From positions 18,175,639 through 18,239,638 of the forward strand of contig NC_058141.1 of NCBI RefSeq assembly GCF_011075055.1: DNA of 64,000 nucleotides. The letters run 5' to 3'. The stretch's first letter is position 1; every line of letters starts with the position of its first letter. The notes below the pieces were generated by a model. It searched no databases and was not told the DNA's origin. It saw only the letters and a program-made list of their open reading frames with translations. Shown one piece after another: positions 37,742 to 53,390 of this stretch. The translations under genes and the position numbers were made by a program. The stretch is from Mangifera indica (Eukaryota; Streptophyta; Magnoliopsida; Sapindales; Anacardiaceae).

Positions 37742-38305
37742 CTTTTTGGATGTGAGATTGCACACTAACTAGCTTTGAACCTTGCTACCATCTACATTCA
37801 ATCAAGTCCTTGTCCACCAATATCAATCATTTTATCATTAATATTATAAAATGCCAAACTGATGCGGATTAAACTGATTAAAAAGTGTTTTCCATAGAAA
37901 TTTAAAAAAAAAAATTAGAACGGTCAGTGTTGTATAAAAATAAAATATAAAATAATCAATTAAAAAAATAATGACTATTAAAAGTTAATATAAAATATTG
38001 AGAATTATATGTATATTTTTATACAAATTTGAAAACTTTTCGAAGTGGCTGGCCAAATTGAATTTTTTTTTTTTAAATTTAGTCCGCCCCTGAAAGAAAG
38101 AATTGTTTTTTATGTAAAGTAATCGAAGGATGCATGTGTACAAAATTATTAAATATAATTTATTACTTAATAAATTCCTACCAATTCATTCATGGGCAGG
38201 AGTTTTACATGTAGTTCTAGAAAGTCAGTCTCCTTCCGAGACTAAACAAAAGCACACATAATACAGCCACGTCACTTGGTCATTTATAGACACGTACGTA
38301 GGCAT
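37742..38305. other. Spacer and 3' flank of KCS1
   Basis: AT-rich, with no coding region. The portion nearest 38305 is the presumed 3' untranslated region of the minus-strand KCS1 gene. Confidence 0.6.
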
Positions 38306-39892
38306 TCAAGCCGCAGGAATCTTAACTGGATACTTGCCAATGGACTCAACCCACGGGTTACCCCGCCACTCACCCTCCGGAACTCCTTTCAGCGATCTCC
38401 AAACAGCACTGTTACATTTGAAACCGGAACCGAATGCAATCTGCCAAACCCTGTCTCCGCCATTAACCCGCCCCTTGGCTTCTGTGTAAGCCAACTCATA
38501 CCACAGTGAGCTACTAGATGTGTTGCCAAATCTGTGCAGAGTCATTCTTGAGGGTTCCATGTGCCAATCACTGAGTTGCAAATTCTTTTGTAACTCGTCC
38601 AAAACCCCTCTACCACCCGCATGAATACAAAAATGTTCAAAAGCAAGCTTGAAATCAGGTATATAAGGCTTAACTTTAGCTTTGAAAACTTTTTTACGAA
38701 CAAGCGTGACAAAGAACATAAATTGCTCTTTCAGTGGCAACACGAGAGGACCCAGAGTAGTTATGTTGGTCTTTAATGCATCTCCAGCTACAGCCATTAA
38801 TTCTCTTGCAAGTGAAACACCAACTGTTCCTTTATCATCTTCTCTTTGATAAACGCAATTGTAGTTTTTATCATCAGCGCCTTTATGAGTCCGAACTAAA
38901 TGAACCAGCTCGTATTTGGAACGGGACCGGTCGTGAGCCTTGTTTGATAAAAGAATGGCAGCACCGCCCATGCGGAACAGACAATTGCATAGCAGCATGG
39001 ATCTGTCATTGCCGAAATACCAATTTAAAGTGATGTTTTCGGTACTTAGAACAATTGCATACGTGTTTGGGTTTGTTTTAAGAAGGTTTCTTGCTAGATC
39101 GATAGATATAAGACCTGCGCTGCAACCCATGCCGCCAAGATTGTAGCTTTTGATGTCAGTTCTGAGCTTGTAATGATTCACGATCATGGAAGAAAGAGAA
39201 GGGGTTGGGTTGAATAAACTGCAATTGACAATAAGAATCCCAATATCGCTCGGTTTAACACCGGTTTTGTGAAAAAGGGAATCCAGTGCACCGAACATGA
39301 CGGCTTCAGCCTCCGCCCGGGCTTCTTTCATGCAAAGATTTGGTGGTCTTGATGTTATTCCTCTCGGTAAATATGTTTCATCTCCAACACTCGACCTGCT
39401 CGCTACACGCCGCTGAAACTGCAGTGTTTCTTCTTCGAAGGCACCGCTCTCTTCGCTCATTTTCAAGAATGATTCCACCGACATTTTACGTTCATCTTCC
39501 GGTTTGTAACACGAGAAATCCACGAGGTAAACCGACCTGGAACGCTTGGATAAGTAAAAGGCCGAGAGAAATACTAGTGTAACAGAAATGGCAACTTGGA
39601 TGGCTGCGTCAAAGCTGTTGAGTTGAAGATTCTGGTTAGAAAATAACTCATGAACCCGCTCAAGTAAACCTGTAAGCTGAACCAGAGTGGCTATGGACAA
39701 AGGTACTATGAGAACAAACATGAGAATTGTGGATAAATTGCACGAGTACCCATAGCCTAATTTTACGTACTTAAGCTTCACGGAATGTAAAAAATCGGGC
39801 AACCCTTGTCGAATTCTGATAACGGCAGAGGACGAGTCTTTAAACGCCATCTCCGCCGTCAATCTCTCCTTATCTATCTGTACTCTATCCAT
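38306..39892 (-). CDS. KCS1: 3-ketoacyl-CoA synthase 1 (very-long-chain fatty acid elongase)
   Basis: An intact single-exon gene of 528 residues, the same size as Arabidopsis KCS1. Two N-terminal membrane segments (about 53-76 and 98-115) anchor it in the ER. The FAE1-type condensing domain contains the active-site Cys-257 in [11 protein letters not shown], His-424 in CIHAGGRG, and His-453 and Asn-457 in [11 protein letters not shown]. The N-terminus [20 protein letters not shown] matches KCS1 specifically; other KCS proteins differ there. It catalyses condensation of malonyl-CoA with long acyl-CoA, the rate-setting step in making C20-C26+ acyl chains for wax, cutin-associated lipids and sphingolipids, together with KCR, HCD and ECR. 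All catalytic residues are present, so it should be active. Confidence 0.96.
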   Translation of the reverse strand: MDRVQIDKERLTAEMAFKDSSSAVIRIRQGLPDFLHSVKLKYVKLGYGYSCNLSTILMFVLIVPLSIATLVQLTGLLERVHELFSNQNLQLNSFDAAIQVAISVTLVFLSAFYLSKRSRSVYLVDFSCYKPEDERKMSVESFLKMSEESGAFEEETLQFQRRVASRSSVGDETYLPRGITSRPPNLCMKEARAEAEAVMFGALDSLFHKTGVKPSDIGILIVNCSLFNPTPSLSSMIVNHYKLRTDIKSYNLGGMGCSAGLISIDLARNLLKTNPNTYAIVLSTENITLNWYFGNDRSMLLCNCLFRMGGAAILLSNKAHDRSRSKYELVHLVRTHKGADDKNYNCVYQREDDKGTVGVSLARELMAVAGDALKTNITTLGPLVLPLKEQFMFFVTLVRKKVFKAKVKPYIPDFKLAFEHFCIHAGGRGVLDELQKNLQLSDWHMEPSRMTLHRFGNTSSSSLWYELAYTEAKGRVNGGDRVWQIAFGSGFKCNSAVWRSLKGVPEGEWRGNPWVESIGKYPVKIPAA

Positions 39893-41146
39893 TTTCCTTT
39901 GTTCCTCTTTTTGGTACGATGAAGAAAGATTGGTGTACTAAATATCGACAAGAGTCTATAAGAAGCTGAACTGGTTGACCCTCCAAAGAAAAACAAATGC
40001 TGAAATGGAAACAAACCCCAACACGTCTTTGGTTAGGTATGAATAATAAAGAGACTGATTCAGAGGGAAATTTAAACCTGAAGAATGGAGAAACCAGAGC
40101 TCTAAAACTTTGTATATTAGCTGCAACAAAGCTGGAATCATGTATCTAATTAATGGTAGGTAGTTCAGGGAAGGATGGATAGCTCAACCACCAACGGCAT
40201 TCTGTATGAAGATTATAGTGAACATATATGATATATACTTAAAAGCCTCAAGATCCCCAAATTAAAAAAAAAAAAAAAATCAAAATCTGGTAGAAGAAAT
40301 GCAGTTATAGTTTTCTTAATGAAGGTGGGGCATTTGACCAAATGGCCTGCCATTTGAGAATGAGAGGTTGCTTTCAAGCTAGCTTTAGACTAATGAAGGT
40401 GTCCATTGCGTACATGATTCATGATCTTTCAGAAGTTATACACATTGGCAAATTGTCACATGTAATTTTATGCCAAGTATGTTTTGACATCATTGGAGTC
40501 AACATAGCATTTATTGGACATACTTAATTGACCAGGAATTTTTCTTTTTTTTTTTTAAATTTAGTTTAAACATTAAATTTGAGTTCACACATTTCTTGGA
40601 GAAAGAAAGATTTTAAACACAAATTTTGTTAAAGAGAAAAGATTACATAGTTCCAAAGGGAAATGCATTAAAAAGGACGGTGGAGTGCAGGTGACTGGTC
40701 GATAACCATCAAATGGTCAGTAATCTGTCCGTGCAACATAAAAAGACAATCTTTGGTTGTTTTTCGGCCACGTGTGGGCTTAAATTAAATTGTAACAATT
40801 ACAGGCAGCAATTTTTAGCGCAACTTGTAGTAAATGGACCCAAAGGCTTTTAAGTCACGCGAAATTGTTTTGTTAAAATAATTAATAAAATAAATATAGT
40901 AAATTTTATTTTTTAAATTTATAGTTTTATTTGATACATCTCTTTATACATAGATATTTGTATGAATTAATCTATTTATCAATTTGTATAATACATTGAG
41001 TTCCTAAATTAGACTTCAAACTGATTAGATGTAGAAAATCTTGTTCTATCTTATTAGACAGATAAATTTTTTGAAATACAGAGATTGAATTTATAATTAT
41101 TTTTTTTATATTTATAATAATATTAATTTAAATATTAATAATAATA

Positions 41147-41196
41147 TATTATTATATAATTAAATATTATTTTATTATTAATTTAATATTTTTTAA
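41147..41196. repeat. AT-rich dispersed repeat, copy B
   Basis: About 48 of 50 bases match 1814-1863 in the same orientation, nearly 40 kb away. See copy A. Confidence 0.5.
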
Positions 41197-41380
41197 TAAT
41201 AATAACTTTTTAAAGTGGAAAGATTAAGTCAAAGACTAGATCAAAGTTTGGTCCAATCTTTAATCTCTCAACTCTCCACAGCAGCCATTTATTTTATATT
41301 TCAAAACTTTGTCATAGAGTATGAAGAAGTCTCGACTTATGTACTAAACAAAACATGAAGGATAATTTCTTAAATTTAGA

Positions 41381-41411
41381 AAAAAATAAAAATAAAAATA
41401 AAAATAAAAAA
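41381..41411. repeat. (AAAATA)n simple repeat
   Basis: About five units of A-rich simple sequence. Confidence 0.85.
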
Positions 41412-43173
41412 TGAATTTGTCTGGTGAGTTTAAGAGGAGACGTACCCTGTCTGTCCTCCCTGATGAAAAACGTGGGATACCAACATCAAACCGTTTAATA
41501 AGAGCTGCTGCCAACCAGAAACTAATGCAATGAATGATCAAATTAATGGGCACTTGAGAGACACCGTTGGTTGCCGTTGACGGTCTATTTGTGTTATTAA
41601 AAAATAACTGTTCCATTTTATTTATTAAGTTACATATTTGCGATGGTAGTAAAGCCATGAATCATATTTTAATTAAAGACCCTGTGAAATTCTATCTTTG
41701 CAAGCAAGCAAAAATGAATAAAAATTATAATTTCTTGCATTAAATATGACAATTTCTTCCATCTAATCAAGTGTTTTAAGACAGATTAGCTTCATGGAAG
41801 GGGAAATCAAGCTCATGCCACTTCACTCTGCTGAATACCGCCACACATTTTTTTATCTCTTCTGTGCTGTACACATTTGGGGGACAAAACTACTCACAAA
41901 AATCAGCTACTTGATTTCTATTTATTTTCTGCTGCATGAACATGTAAGAGTAAAGTCAGAACAGATATGGGTCAATAATTTATTTCAAACTTATTTCTTT
42001 CTATATTTATTGCTGCATTTGTTTATAAATCTTACTCAAAGCTTTGGTACTTAATAAAAACGCAAATCTCTAAAAGGAAAATCAAATCATAAGGAGGCCA
42101 CTGTTAATGTTAATTGCTTCGTTTCTAAGCTCACGATTTCCTTCATTAAATGTGTGCCCTCTAGCTCATTAATTCACTGAAACTCGCTAATCAAATCCCC
42201 CTCTACTTTAATCACTAAACAACATGTCGTAAGCTTGAGAGGACGAAGAAGAAGTGGGGCAAGCAAACTTAGAGGTTGTCTGTGATATGATTTATTTATC
42301 CTTTTTTTTTTTTATGAATAAGTATGTGTATAACAAAAAGGCCCTGAAAAGCAGAAACAACCTAAGCTTTATGATCAGAGGAGAACACAAGCCAAGCTAA
42401 CCTATAAAAGGGAAGGCCAAAACAAAAGGAAACAACCAACCTAACCAAAGTAAGCCTCTCTTTGCATCTATCAAAGCATAATCAAGATAGATAATAAGAG
42501 CCGGAACTAAGAGTATGTGATATGACTGAAACCTCTAGTATCGTACATTGTGCTATGGGGATCCAATTGAAGTTTATCAGAGGCTTAAATTGGTGGGTCG
42601 ACATTCTTCATCTTCTTGTACGATGCTATTAATTGCATCTGGGCGGGATTATGGGTCCATATTTCAGCTCATCGTTGGTTAGGTTTTGGTTTGAATTAAA
42701 TTTGAGGCCAAACGACTATTTCCCACCCAAGGTTTGATGTTTTCTCAAGTTTTCATCCTTTAACTATGGAAACATCAAATATCCACCTATAGCCTGTTAG
42801 ATTTAACAAAACCCTAACGGTGGTAAATTTAATCTCATTTTCTCTCCTAAAAGTTTAAAAACTAACATTTTTTCCCTAAGCTAAGTTTGAAAAGATTACA
42901 TTTCCCCCCCTAGGGTTTATTTCCAAACCCTTTCACTTTCTTCGGCGCCATCACCGGCCGTCTTCCCCTCCCGACGGTTTCTCTTCCACTGACGGCCGCC
43001 CTCAACTCTTGCACTACGCATCCGACGCAGAGAGAAGTCGTCTGGGAAGAGAAATCGTCTTCTCAGACGACAAAGACGAGATCGATCGATCTTGTCTTCA
43101 TCGTCTGGGAAGACGATCATCTTCCCATATGAAGATGACTCGTCTTTCCAGAGGACGACGAGTGGTCTCGTCT

Positions 43174-43205
43174 TCGTCTGGGAAGACAACCGTCTTCCCA
43201 GACGA
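43174..43205. repeat. Perfect 14-bp-arm hairpin in transposon core
   Basis: TCGTCTGGGAAGAC, a 4-base loop AACC, then GTCTTCCCAGACGA. The arms pair without mismatch. Related dyads lie at 43037-43071 and 43102-43129. Confidence 0.9.
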
Positions 43206-43214
43206 CAACGACTA

Positions 43215-43260
43215 GGAAGACGAAGAACTTCGTTTTTCCCGACGAAGTTCTTCGTCTTCC
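43215..43260. repeat. Perfect 19-bp-arm hairpin in transposon core
   Basis: GGAAGACGAAGAACTTCGT (43215-43233) is exactly complementary to ACGAAGTTCTTCGTCTTCC (43242-43260), with an 8-base loop. It follows the previous hairpin after 9 bases. Confidence 0.95.
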
Positions 43261-43814
43261 ACGGCTTCTCCGACTCCGATCGGACGTCCAAATGGGAGGA
43301 AAGAGTTCACCGGAAGGAGAGGAAGCTTCGGAAGGGAGAGGTCGTTGGCAATGGAGCCGGAGATGTCGTCGGAGATTTCAAAATGAAACTCTAGGGTGAA
43401 ACGGCGATTTTTTAAAACTTAGGCTGGGGGAAAATTTTAGTTTTTAAAGTTTAGGGGGGCAAAATAGATTCTATTTTAGTTTATTTTTAATATTATAGCG
43501 AAAATGACGATTTTACCCTTACCACCGTTAGGGTTTTGTTAAATCTAATCGGTCATGGGTGGGTGTTTGGTGTTTCCATAGTTAAAGGGTGGAAACTTGA
43601 GAAAACATCAAACCTTGGGTGGGAAATAGTCATTTGGCCTAAATTTGATGACAGAGTGTTTGGTGGATTGAACTTCATCTTGATCTTCATATTGGCAATG
43701 GAGGCTTTTCGACTGTTTTTGGTTTGATTTTGATTGAACGGAGAATGTTAAACATAATGGCTGTAGAGATTTAACTAGAAAACCCTAAATTTGTAAAAAT
43801 AATAAAAGTAAAAA

Positions 43815-47565
<3,751 letters not shown>

Positions 47566-50209
47566 TTTCTCACCGCCGATATAAATCACAAGAACTGTAT
47601 TGCTAATGGATCTCACAGCAATCTTTACGAGATAAAATTTCTGTTGTTTTTTTTTTTTTCCCGATAACGTTTTTATTGCTGGGATATTGAAGACGTTTGT
47701 GGGTGGAAACTGTGGCTCTGTATATGTGTCATGAAGTTTCCTGGAAAGATTATATGATATGGGTCTCAGATCTGGTTTTTGCACCCAATCATATGACAAC
47801 CCCGTGGACACTCCGTGTCTGTATTGATGAAATCATTACCTTATATCTTAAATTTAAAATAGCCAATGCAGATTCCTCAATTTACCAAATTGTCCATTCA
47901 TGGACTTAAAAATTTTATTAAATATTTATTATTTTGGCGTAGATAATACAGTAAAAGAAACGACTTGTCAACTTTCCATAATTTTCTGCCCTTTTCTTGC
48001 TTAACCAATAATTATTCTTACGGACTAATAGGAAGAATACAACCAAACTAATCATAATTCTCTTCTAATGAGGCGTATAAATTTGAATGGTGAATGAGAT
48101 TTTAAGTTAATTTTAAATAAACCAACCGGGGTAGCAATGTAATTTCAAACAATGAAGGGGGTACTTCAATTATTGATTACGTCCAAAACCAACATTGCTT
48201 TCAAGAAGGAATCACTAACAGCTGATTCATGAATCAGTTTACTGTCAGCTTCCGATATTTAATTTACAATTATATCCTTCTAATTTGTGGTTCAACACAG
48301 TTGTCCTGTCACTCTCACTCACGTTAAGTAGCGCAGTGGAATCTTGTCCATTCATGCTTTGGTGGAGAAAAATTATCTAGTCATGGCTTGTCTGTCTTTC
48401 GTGGTTTTGCACAAGGTAAAAAGGTGGATTTGAGGTGGGTATGAGATAAAAGAAAAATCAGTGTATCGAGTTTGAATTGGATTCCAAATCGACATCTTGA
48501 TTATGTTATTATATTAAAGTTTATTTTATTGATGATTTTTTTCCCTCTTTTGATAGTGTTATTCAAAAATTTAAACGAGTTAAAATCAAACTCCAATTAA
48601 TTATTTTAAATCCAAACAAAACTCCATTTAACACTTTTCAAATATCTGCACGAATTCACCCATGACAACAGGCATTAGGATGTAGACTGTTTCATTTTGG
48701 GCCTAAAATGTGATACAGTCATAATGCATGGAAGCACACTAAAAGCTTCAGCTCAGGGAGCAACACACTTCGGCCTAAATCGATCTCTGACTTTTTGAAT
48801 TGGGCCTTAATTTGAACTTTTGAACCTTTAATACATTTAGCCAATTGGGTTCTCACAGTTCTCACACTGCTACAAGAGGCCTAAGATCGCTTTCCCATGT
48901 GGCTTTTTGGGCTATCAAAGAAACCTCCGTCATTTTATTTTTATCCTTGGCTCTCATCTTCTCTTTTTTCCGTCCAACCGATTGCATAAAACATATTATT
49001 CCGGTTAAACACATATTTTGGAGATCTGTATTGCCTCTCTTGTTCATGAATTATGATCTATAAATTTATCCTAAAAAGAAAACTATGAATATAAGAACAT
49101 AAATTTAAACTATGAAATAAAAGACATTTGAGTGTTTAATAAGTGTTAAAAAGTGAATACCGGAAGTCCACATAATTGCCTGAGGACAAGTTGCATCTGT
49201 CAGCAAATATAATAATATATGCTCCCTGAAAGAGAAAGTAAAAGCCAAGGAGGAGGTCATAAAGCCATTTTTCTAACCATCTTAAATAGATAGAAGTGCG
49301 TCTAAGTGTTCCTGTCGAGTTCCAACCTGTTTGAGGATTGCTGCCAAATAACTTTAATTTGATAGACAGGACTCTGATAGGCTGACGATGGATACGGATC
49401 CAACTGGGACACTCAAACTCATTTCTTATGTCATTCTTAAGTGAAATTTACATGCCCAGGCACCGTATTGAGAAAAACCTGCGCTATATAATATAATGCA
49501 TTGAATGTTTTGCTTGGAATGATATTTCCCCGTAATCATGTTTATTGAGTAAATTAAACCATTAGCTGTTACTGGACTGGCGAAGACATGCTTGGGACAG
49601 CACCAACTGAGGCACTTTTATGCAGACACCTCAGAATTCCAACGAAAAAGTATTGCTTCTGGTTCCGTTTAATTTGGTATTTTATCAAAGAACAATGTAT
49701 ATATTGTTTTAATAAAGTCAAGTTGAATACGAAAACCTCATTTTCATGTAATTTTGAGCATGTTTGACCTAAGTATTTTCTGAGTAATAACTTTGTCTAT
49801 TGGAAAATAAACCACAAGAAAAACACATTGAAAAAACATATGGAATCTACCCCAGATTGCTCCATGGATAAATACTTAAAATAGTGTTCAAAACCAAGAC
49901 GGAAGTCACGGAATCATTTTTTTTTTTTTAAATATTCAGTCTTTTATCAAATAAAAACTTTGATAAAAATGCACATCTGGTGGGTATATTGATTTAAATT
50001 TGCTTATATAAATAACAAAATCCAAGACCTGGCTGTACCTCACTCTCAAACTTATTCTCCGTCCGTAGAATATTCTTCATCTCTTCTAAACCAGAACGTT
50101 GGTATTCCTCCGTATAATTCTCTTCTTCTTTGGTTCATCCAGGATAGATAGCGTCCAGTTTAATGAGTAATGTATTTTTGGGATATTTTTTCAGGGAATT
50201 GTTGTTGTG
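47566..50209. other. Divergent promoter region between CIPK9 and the two-helix membrane protein gene
   Basis: 2.6 kb of AT-rich DNA separating two head-to-head genes. It should contain both promoters. No further gene is supported. Just before 50210 an acceptor-like TTTTTTCAG (to about 50194) suggests an untranslated intron in the leader of the plus-strand gene. Confidence 0.55.
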
Positions 50210-50536
50210 ATGGGAATATATGATGAAGATCTAGAGAGACATGAGGCAGAACAGATGGAATCAGAGAAAAGAGTGAAGACGTTTATAGCTTGTTTGTGGT
50301 CATTGGTGGTAAGCTTGACAGGAGGATTGATGTTAGGGTATTGGGTATATAAATACCATCCAACAAATACTCAGCTATGGATGGTGCCCTTTGGTCTACT
50401 TCTCTTCGCTACTCCGGCCTTTATTTGGTTTGCTGTTATCTTTTCTGAGATCTGCAACTGCAACTCTAAGAGCGGTCACGTCGTTCCTGCATCAAGTTCG
50501 TTAGGTGACTCAGTTCATGACCCCAAGAGATCATGA
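50210..50536 (+). CDS. Small two-helix membrane protein, function unknown
   Basis: An unbroken coding exon of 108 residues, with ATG at 50210 just after a probable leader intron. The N-terminal 26 residues are charged (MGIYDEDLERHEAEQMESEK). Two hydrophobic helices follow, about residues 27-49 (FIACLWSLVVSLTGGLMLGY) and about 58-83 (LWMVPFGLLLFATPAFIWFA), joined by a short polar loop with WVYKYHPTNTQ. A Cys pair (EICNCN) and a Ser-rich tail end it. This pattern suggests an integral membrane protein with both ends on the same side. I do not recognise the family. The balanced composition and lack of low complexity, in AT-rich surroundings, argue that it is real. Confidence 0.75.
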   Translation: MGIYDEDLERHEAEQMESEKRVKTFIACLWSLVVSLTGGLMLGYWVYKYHPTNTQLWMVPFGLLLFATPAFIWFAVIFSEICNCNSKSGHVVPASSSLGDSVHDPKRS

Positions 50537-50670
50537 GTTACCGTGTAAAATTATCATTGCTTCTGTAAACCTTCTTGTAAAATCCCCCTGCTACAATTTC
50601 CGGTCATTCTCTGGCTTTAATTTGAGATGTACTTGATTGATTACCAAATTAAAATGATTGGAATGGATAA

Positions 50671-50693
50671 TATACATATATATATATATATAT
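50671..50693. repeat. (TA)n microsatellite
   Basis: A short TA-rich tract in the 3' flank of the small membrane protein gene. Confidence 0.85.
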
Positions 50694-50947
50694 TATGGAT
50701 AAAAAGTTTTGATTAGCTTCGTTGATCCATGTTTTTAGTTAAGTAGGTTTGGTTTTATAATTTAATGATATTATTCTCAAATCGAACTAAGTGAAAACAA
50801 ATTCATTGAATCAAATATCACTGAGCTCAGCTCATTTGCTATTTTATTGCAGAGTATTTTACAAGAATTTAAACGGATGGTTGTAATTGAAAATAAGAAG
50901 GCGTGCGGGTGATATAATAGGTATTAACTGATTTTGACTTGATAAAA

Positions 50948-51270
50948 AGGACAAAGGACTATTTTCCACCCAATTTGTAGCTGAAATTCAAAAACACACC
51001 CACGATAGTTGAGAAGTTTTAACTCCCACTTATATTATTACTTTCTCTCCCCAAATTTTAGAAACTAATATTTCATCTTTAATAAAAGTTTTTAAACTTT
51101 GAAAAATAACATTTTCACACCCAAACCTAAGGTTTTTATATTTTTCAAACTCAGTTGCCCCTTAGAACTTTCAAAAACAACAATCTCACCCCCACTCTTC
51201 AACTTCAGCTTTGGAATCCCTTTCAGCATTGTCTCTAGTGCCATCTCTAGCCTCCTCTTTCTCCTAGTGC
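50948..51270. mobile_element. Mutator-like element end fragment
   Basis: It starts GGACAAAGGACTATTTTCCA and continues with CCCA spacing and AAACTTTGAAAAATAACATTTT, resembling the arms of the other copies over about 200 bp. No inverted partner or target duplication was found, so the extent is approximate. Confidence 0.45.
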
Positions 51271-53390
51271 GCTGGAAAACTATGCAACGAAGGGCTTCTG
51301 GAACTAGGATTCTGATATTAAGGGAGATTGAGCTAAGTAGATTGTTTTCTTCCGTAGTTTCTAATTTTCCAATTTGGATCTCATACGACTCACTCTGATT
51401 CCTTATCCAACGGACTTCAAAGGATAACCTATAGTCAAATGTACTCTTTTAAGTTATAACATAAGTCATCCTTAATAAAAAAGACAACAAGTATTGTAGG
51501 TAAGTTGCTCTTTTTCCCATCCAAGGTTTGACCTGATAACACTTGTTCATCCTTTAGAAGATAAGTAGCTCAAAGTCAAATTCCAATAAAAAAAACAACT
51601 AACAATTTAAAGGGCATAATATTAGGTTCACAAGCTAACTTTTATGTTTTAAACATAACAATTTAAATTTACAATCTAATCCTTAAAACCCTAATCACAA
51701 TTCAATTATAATCTCACCATCATCAACAATAAAGTCAATGTCAGATAAAGTGAAAAAGGTTGATATTGATGGATAAGTTGTCAATGAATTATCTAACAAT
51801 GAGGAGATTGACTAGTGGAATACATTGCTAGAGATTCATCAATACAAAATAATTTAAAAACAACGATATTGAAGGGTAATGAACCAAAGATGGAGAGATT
51901 GATATTAAAAGTGTTTATAAAAGTTAAATCAACACCAAAAAAAGTTGAAAATAAAAAGATTGATGTATAGGATATGCCTCTAGAATTTCATCAATACAAA
52001 ATGAGCTAATAGCAACGATATCAATAGAAAAATGAATAAAAGATGGAGGTATAACTATCAAAAGTGTTTGTGAAAATCAATTCAATGTTAGATAGAGTTA
52101 AAAACGAAAAAATCGATAAATGGGATATATTGTTGGAGTTTTGTCGATGCAAAACGAGATGAAAATGACAATATTAATGGGCAAATGAATCAAAGAAGGA
52201 GAGATTAATGTCTGAATTATTTGTAAAAATCGAATCAATATTAAGAATGAGTTATCAAAAATAAGAATATCAATTGGGTTCTAAAGAATAAAAAGGTGAG
52301 GGTGAAAGATAACAAGAAGAAAAGGGTTTTTATAGTAATTTTAATATTTCAAAACTTTTTTAATTTTTTATTAATTTAAGGTAAATTAATAATTTTGAAT
52401 AGTAAAATAATAAAAGATAATAGAATAATTTAACTTCTTTAACACTTATTTTAGGAATCTTTTATGTTAATAAAATTTGATTTTACAAAAAAAAAAAAAA
52501 AAAGCAATTTATGTCATCACCTTAAAAAATTTAATTTACTCATTTAAAAAAAAAATCATAAGAAAACTCTACAACACTTGCTATATTAATATGTTACAGT
52601 ATGTATACTTGGTACATTATTTTATATTGGCAAATAATATAATTTTAACAAAATCAAATATTATCAATTAAATGAAAAAAAGTAAATTAAATACCTCCTC
52701 ACAATTTGAAATTTCATGACACATCAAAAACGAAGTTACTTTAAACAAGCGTTGAGAGATGTGAGTTTCACTCACAAGACTTGTCTTTAAACCTAAAAAA
52801 GACCATCAGGAGCTCGTGTTACTTAAAAATTGTAGTGCTCCACTCCAAACGCAAGCGGGATAAAAAATTTCTCTACTTCTCATTGATATACAGTACACCA
52901 AAACAATCATGCCCGAGATGTATCACTTGGATCAAGAGCTACAAAATTCCACCTTCTTGCAGATAACACATCAACTGTTTGAGTGAAAAGAACCGTTTCC
53001 ATACAGAAAATGATTTCCACTTAAACTACAACAGGAAAATGGACGTATTCCATTTATCAAAAAATTTAAAAAGGATTCGATTAGCTACCAAACCCCACTA
53101 ACATCAGAGTAAGTACGAGTTTGTTGCCAACACTTTAATTGAGCACGTTCATGCGTTATTTTGGACTTTTATATTAAGTAGTCCACATTCCACAACAGTT
53201 TGGATAATCATCTTAAACCCCAAATACATTGTACAAAAAATAATGATTTCCGGGCCAAAATTTGTATACATCCTCTCGTGAAAAGTTGAGGAAAAATCAA
53301 CACTTTTAACATATTCAACATGATAAAAGGGTACAGTATGATACACTTTGCAGGAACCCCAACTCACAGTAAGCTCAACAAGCTTCAAGC

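Larger units (their letters stand above)
39893..42696. other. Intergenic between KCS1 and the 42.7-kb transposon
   Basis: This contains the KCS1 promoter region (upstream of 39892), a poly-A/T-rich spacer, the second copy of the 50-bp AT repeat and an A-rich (AAAATA)n tract at 41381-41411. No coding region is supported. Confidence 0.6.
42697..43648. mobile_element. Non-autonomous Mutator-like element with hairpin core (42.7 kb copy)
   Basis: The body is 42706-43639 (934 bp) with a perfect 9-bp duplication TAAATTTGA at 42697-42705 and 43640-43648. The left end GGCCAAACGACTATTTCCCA and the reverse-complemented right end GGCCAAATGACTATTTCCCA match with few changes for about 135 bp and, with gaps, for about 200 bp. 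The core (about 42940-43390) is GC-rich and packed with inverted repeats of the words CGTCTGGGAAGAC and GGAAGACGAAGAA. Open frames on both strands through the core are by-products of these repeats. No transposase is present. It lies 175 bp downstream of the CIPK9 stop codon. Confidence 0.92.
50537..53390. other. Intergenic, with transposon-end fragments
   Basis: A (TA)n tract lies at 50671-50693. Two sequences resembling the left end of the Mutator-like family occur in the same orientation: GGACAAAGGACTATTTTCCA near 50949 and a CTCTTTTTCCCATCCAAGG segment near 51510. No matching right ends are visible. The portion nearest 53390 is the PAT12 3' flank. No gene is supported. Confidence 0.5.

Noticed and set aside
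38276..39582. Plus-strand frames opposite KCS1
   Set aside because: They are shadows of the intact 528-codon minus-strand gene.
42917..43394. Open frames on both strands within the 42.7-kb transposon
   Set aside because: They are explained by GC-rich inverted repeats, which keep both strands free of stops. Their Ser/Asp/Arg repeats show no protein family.
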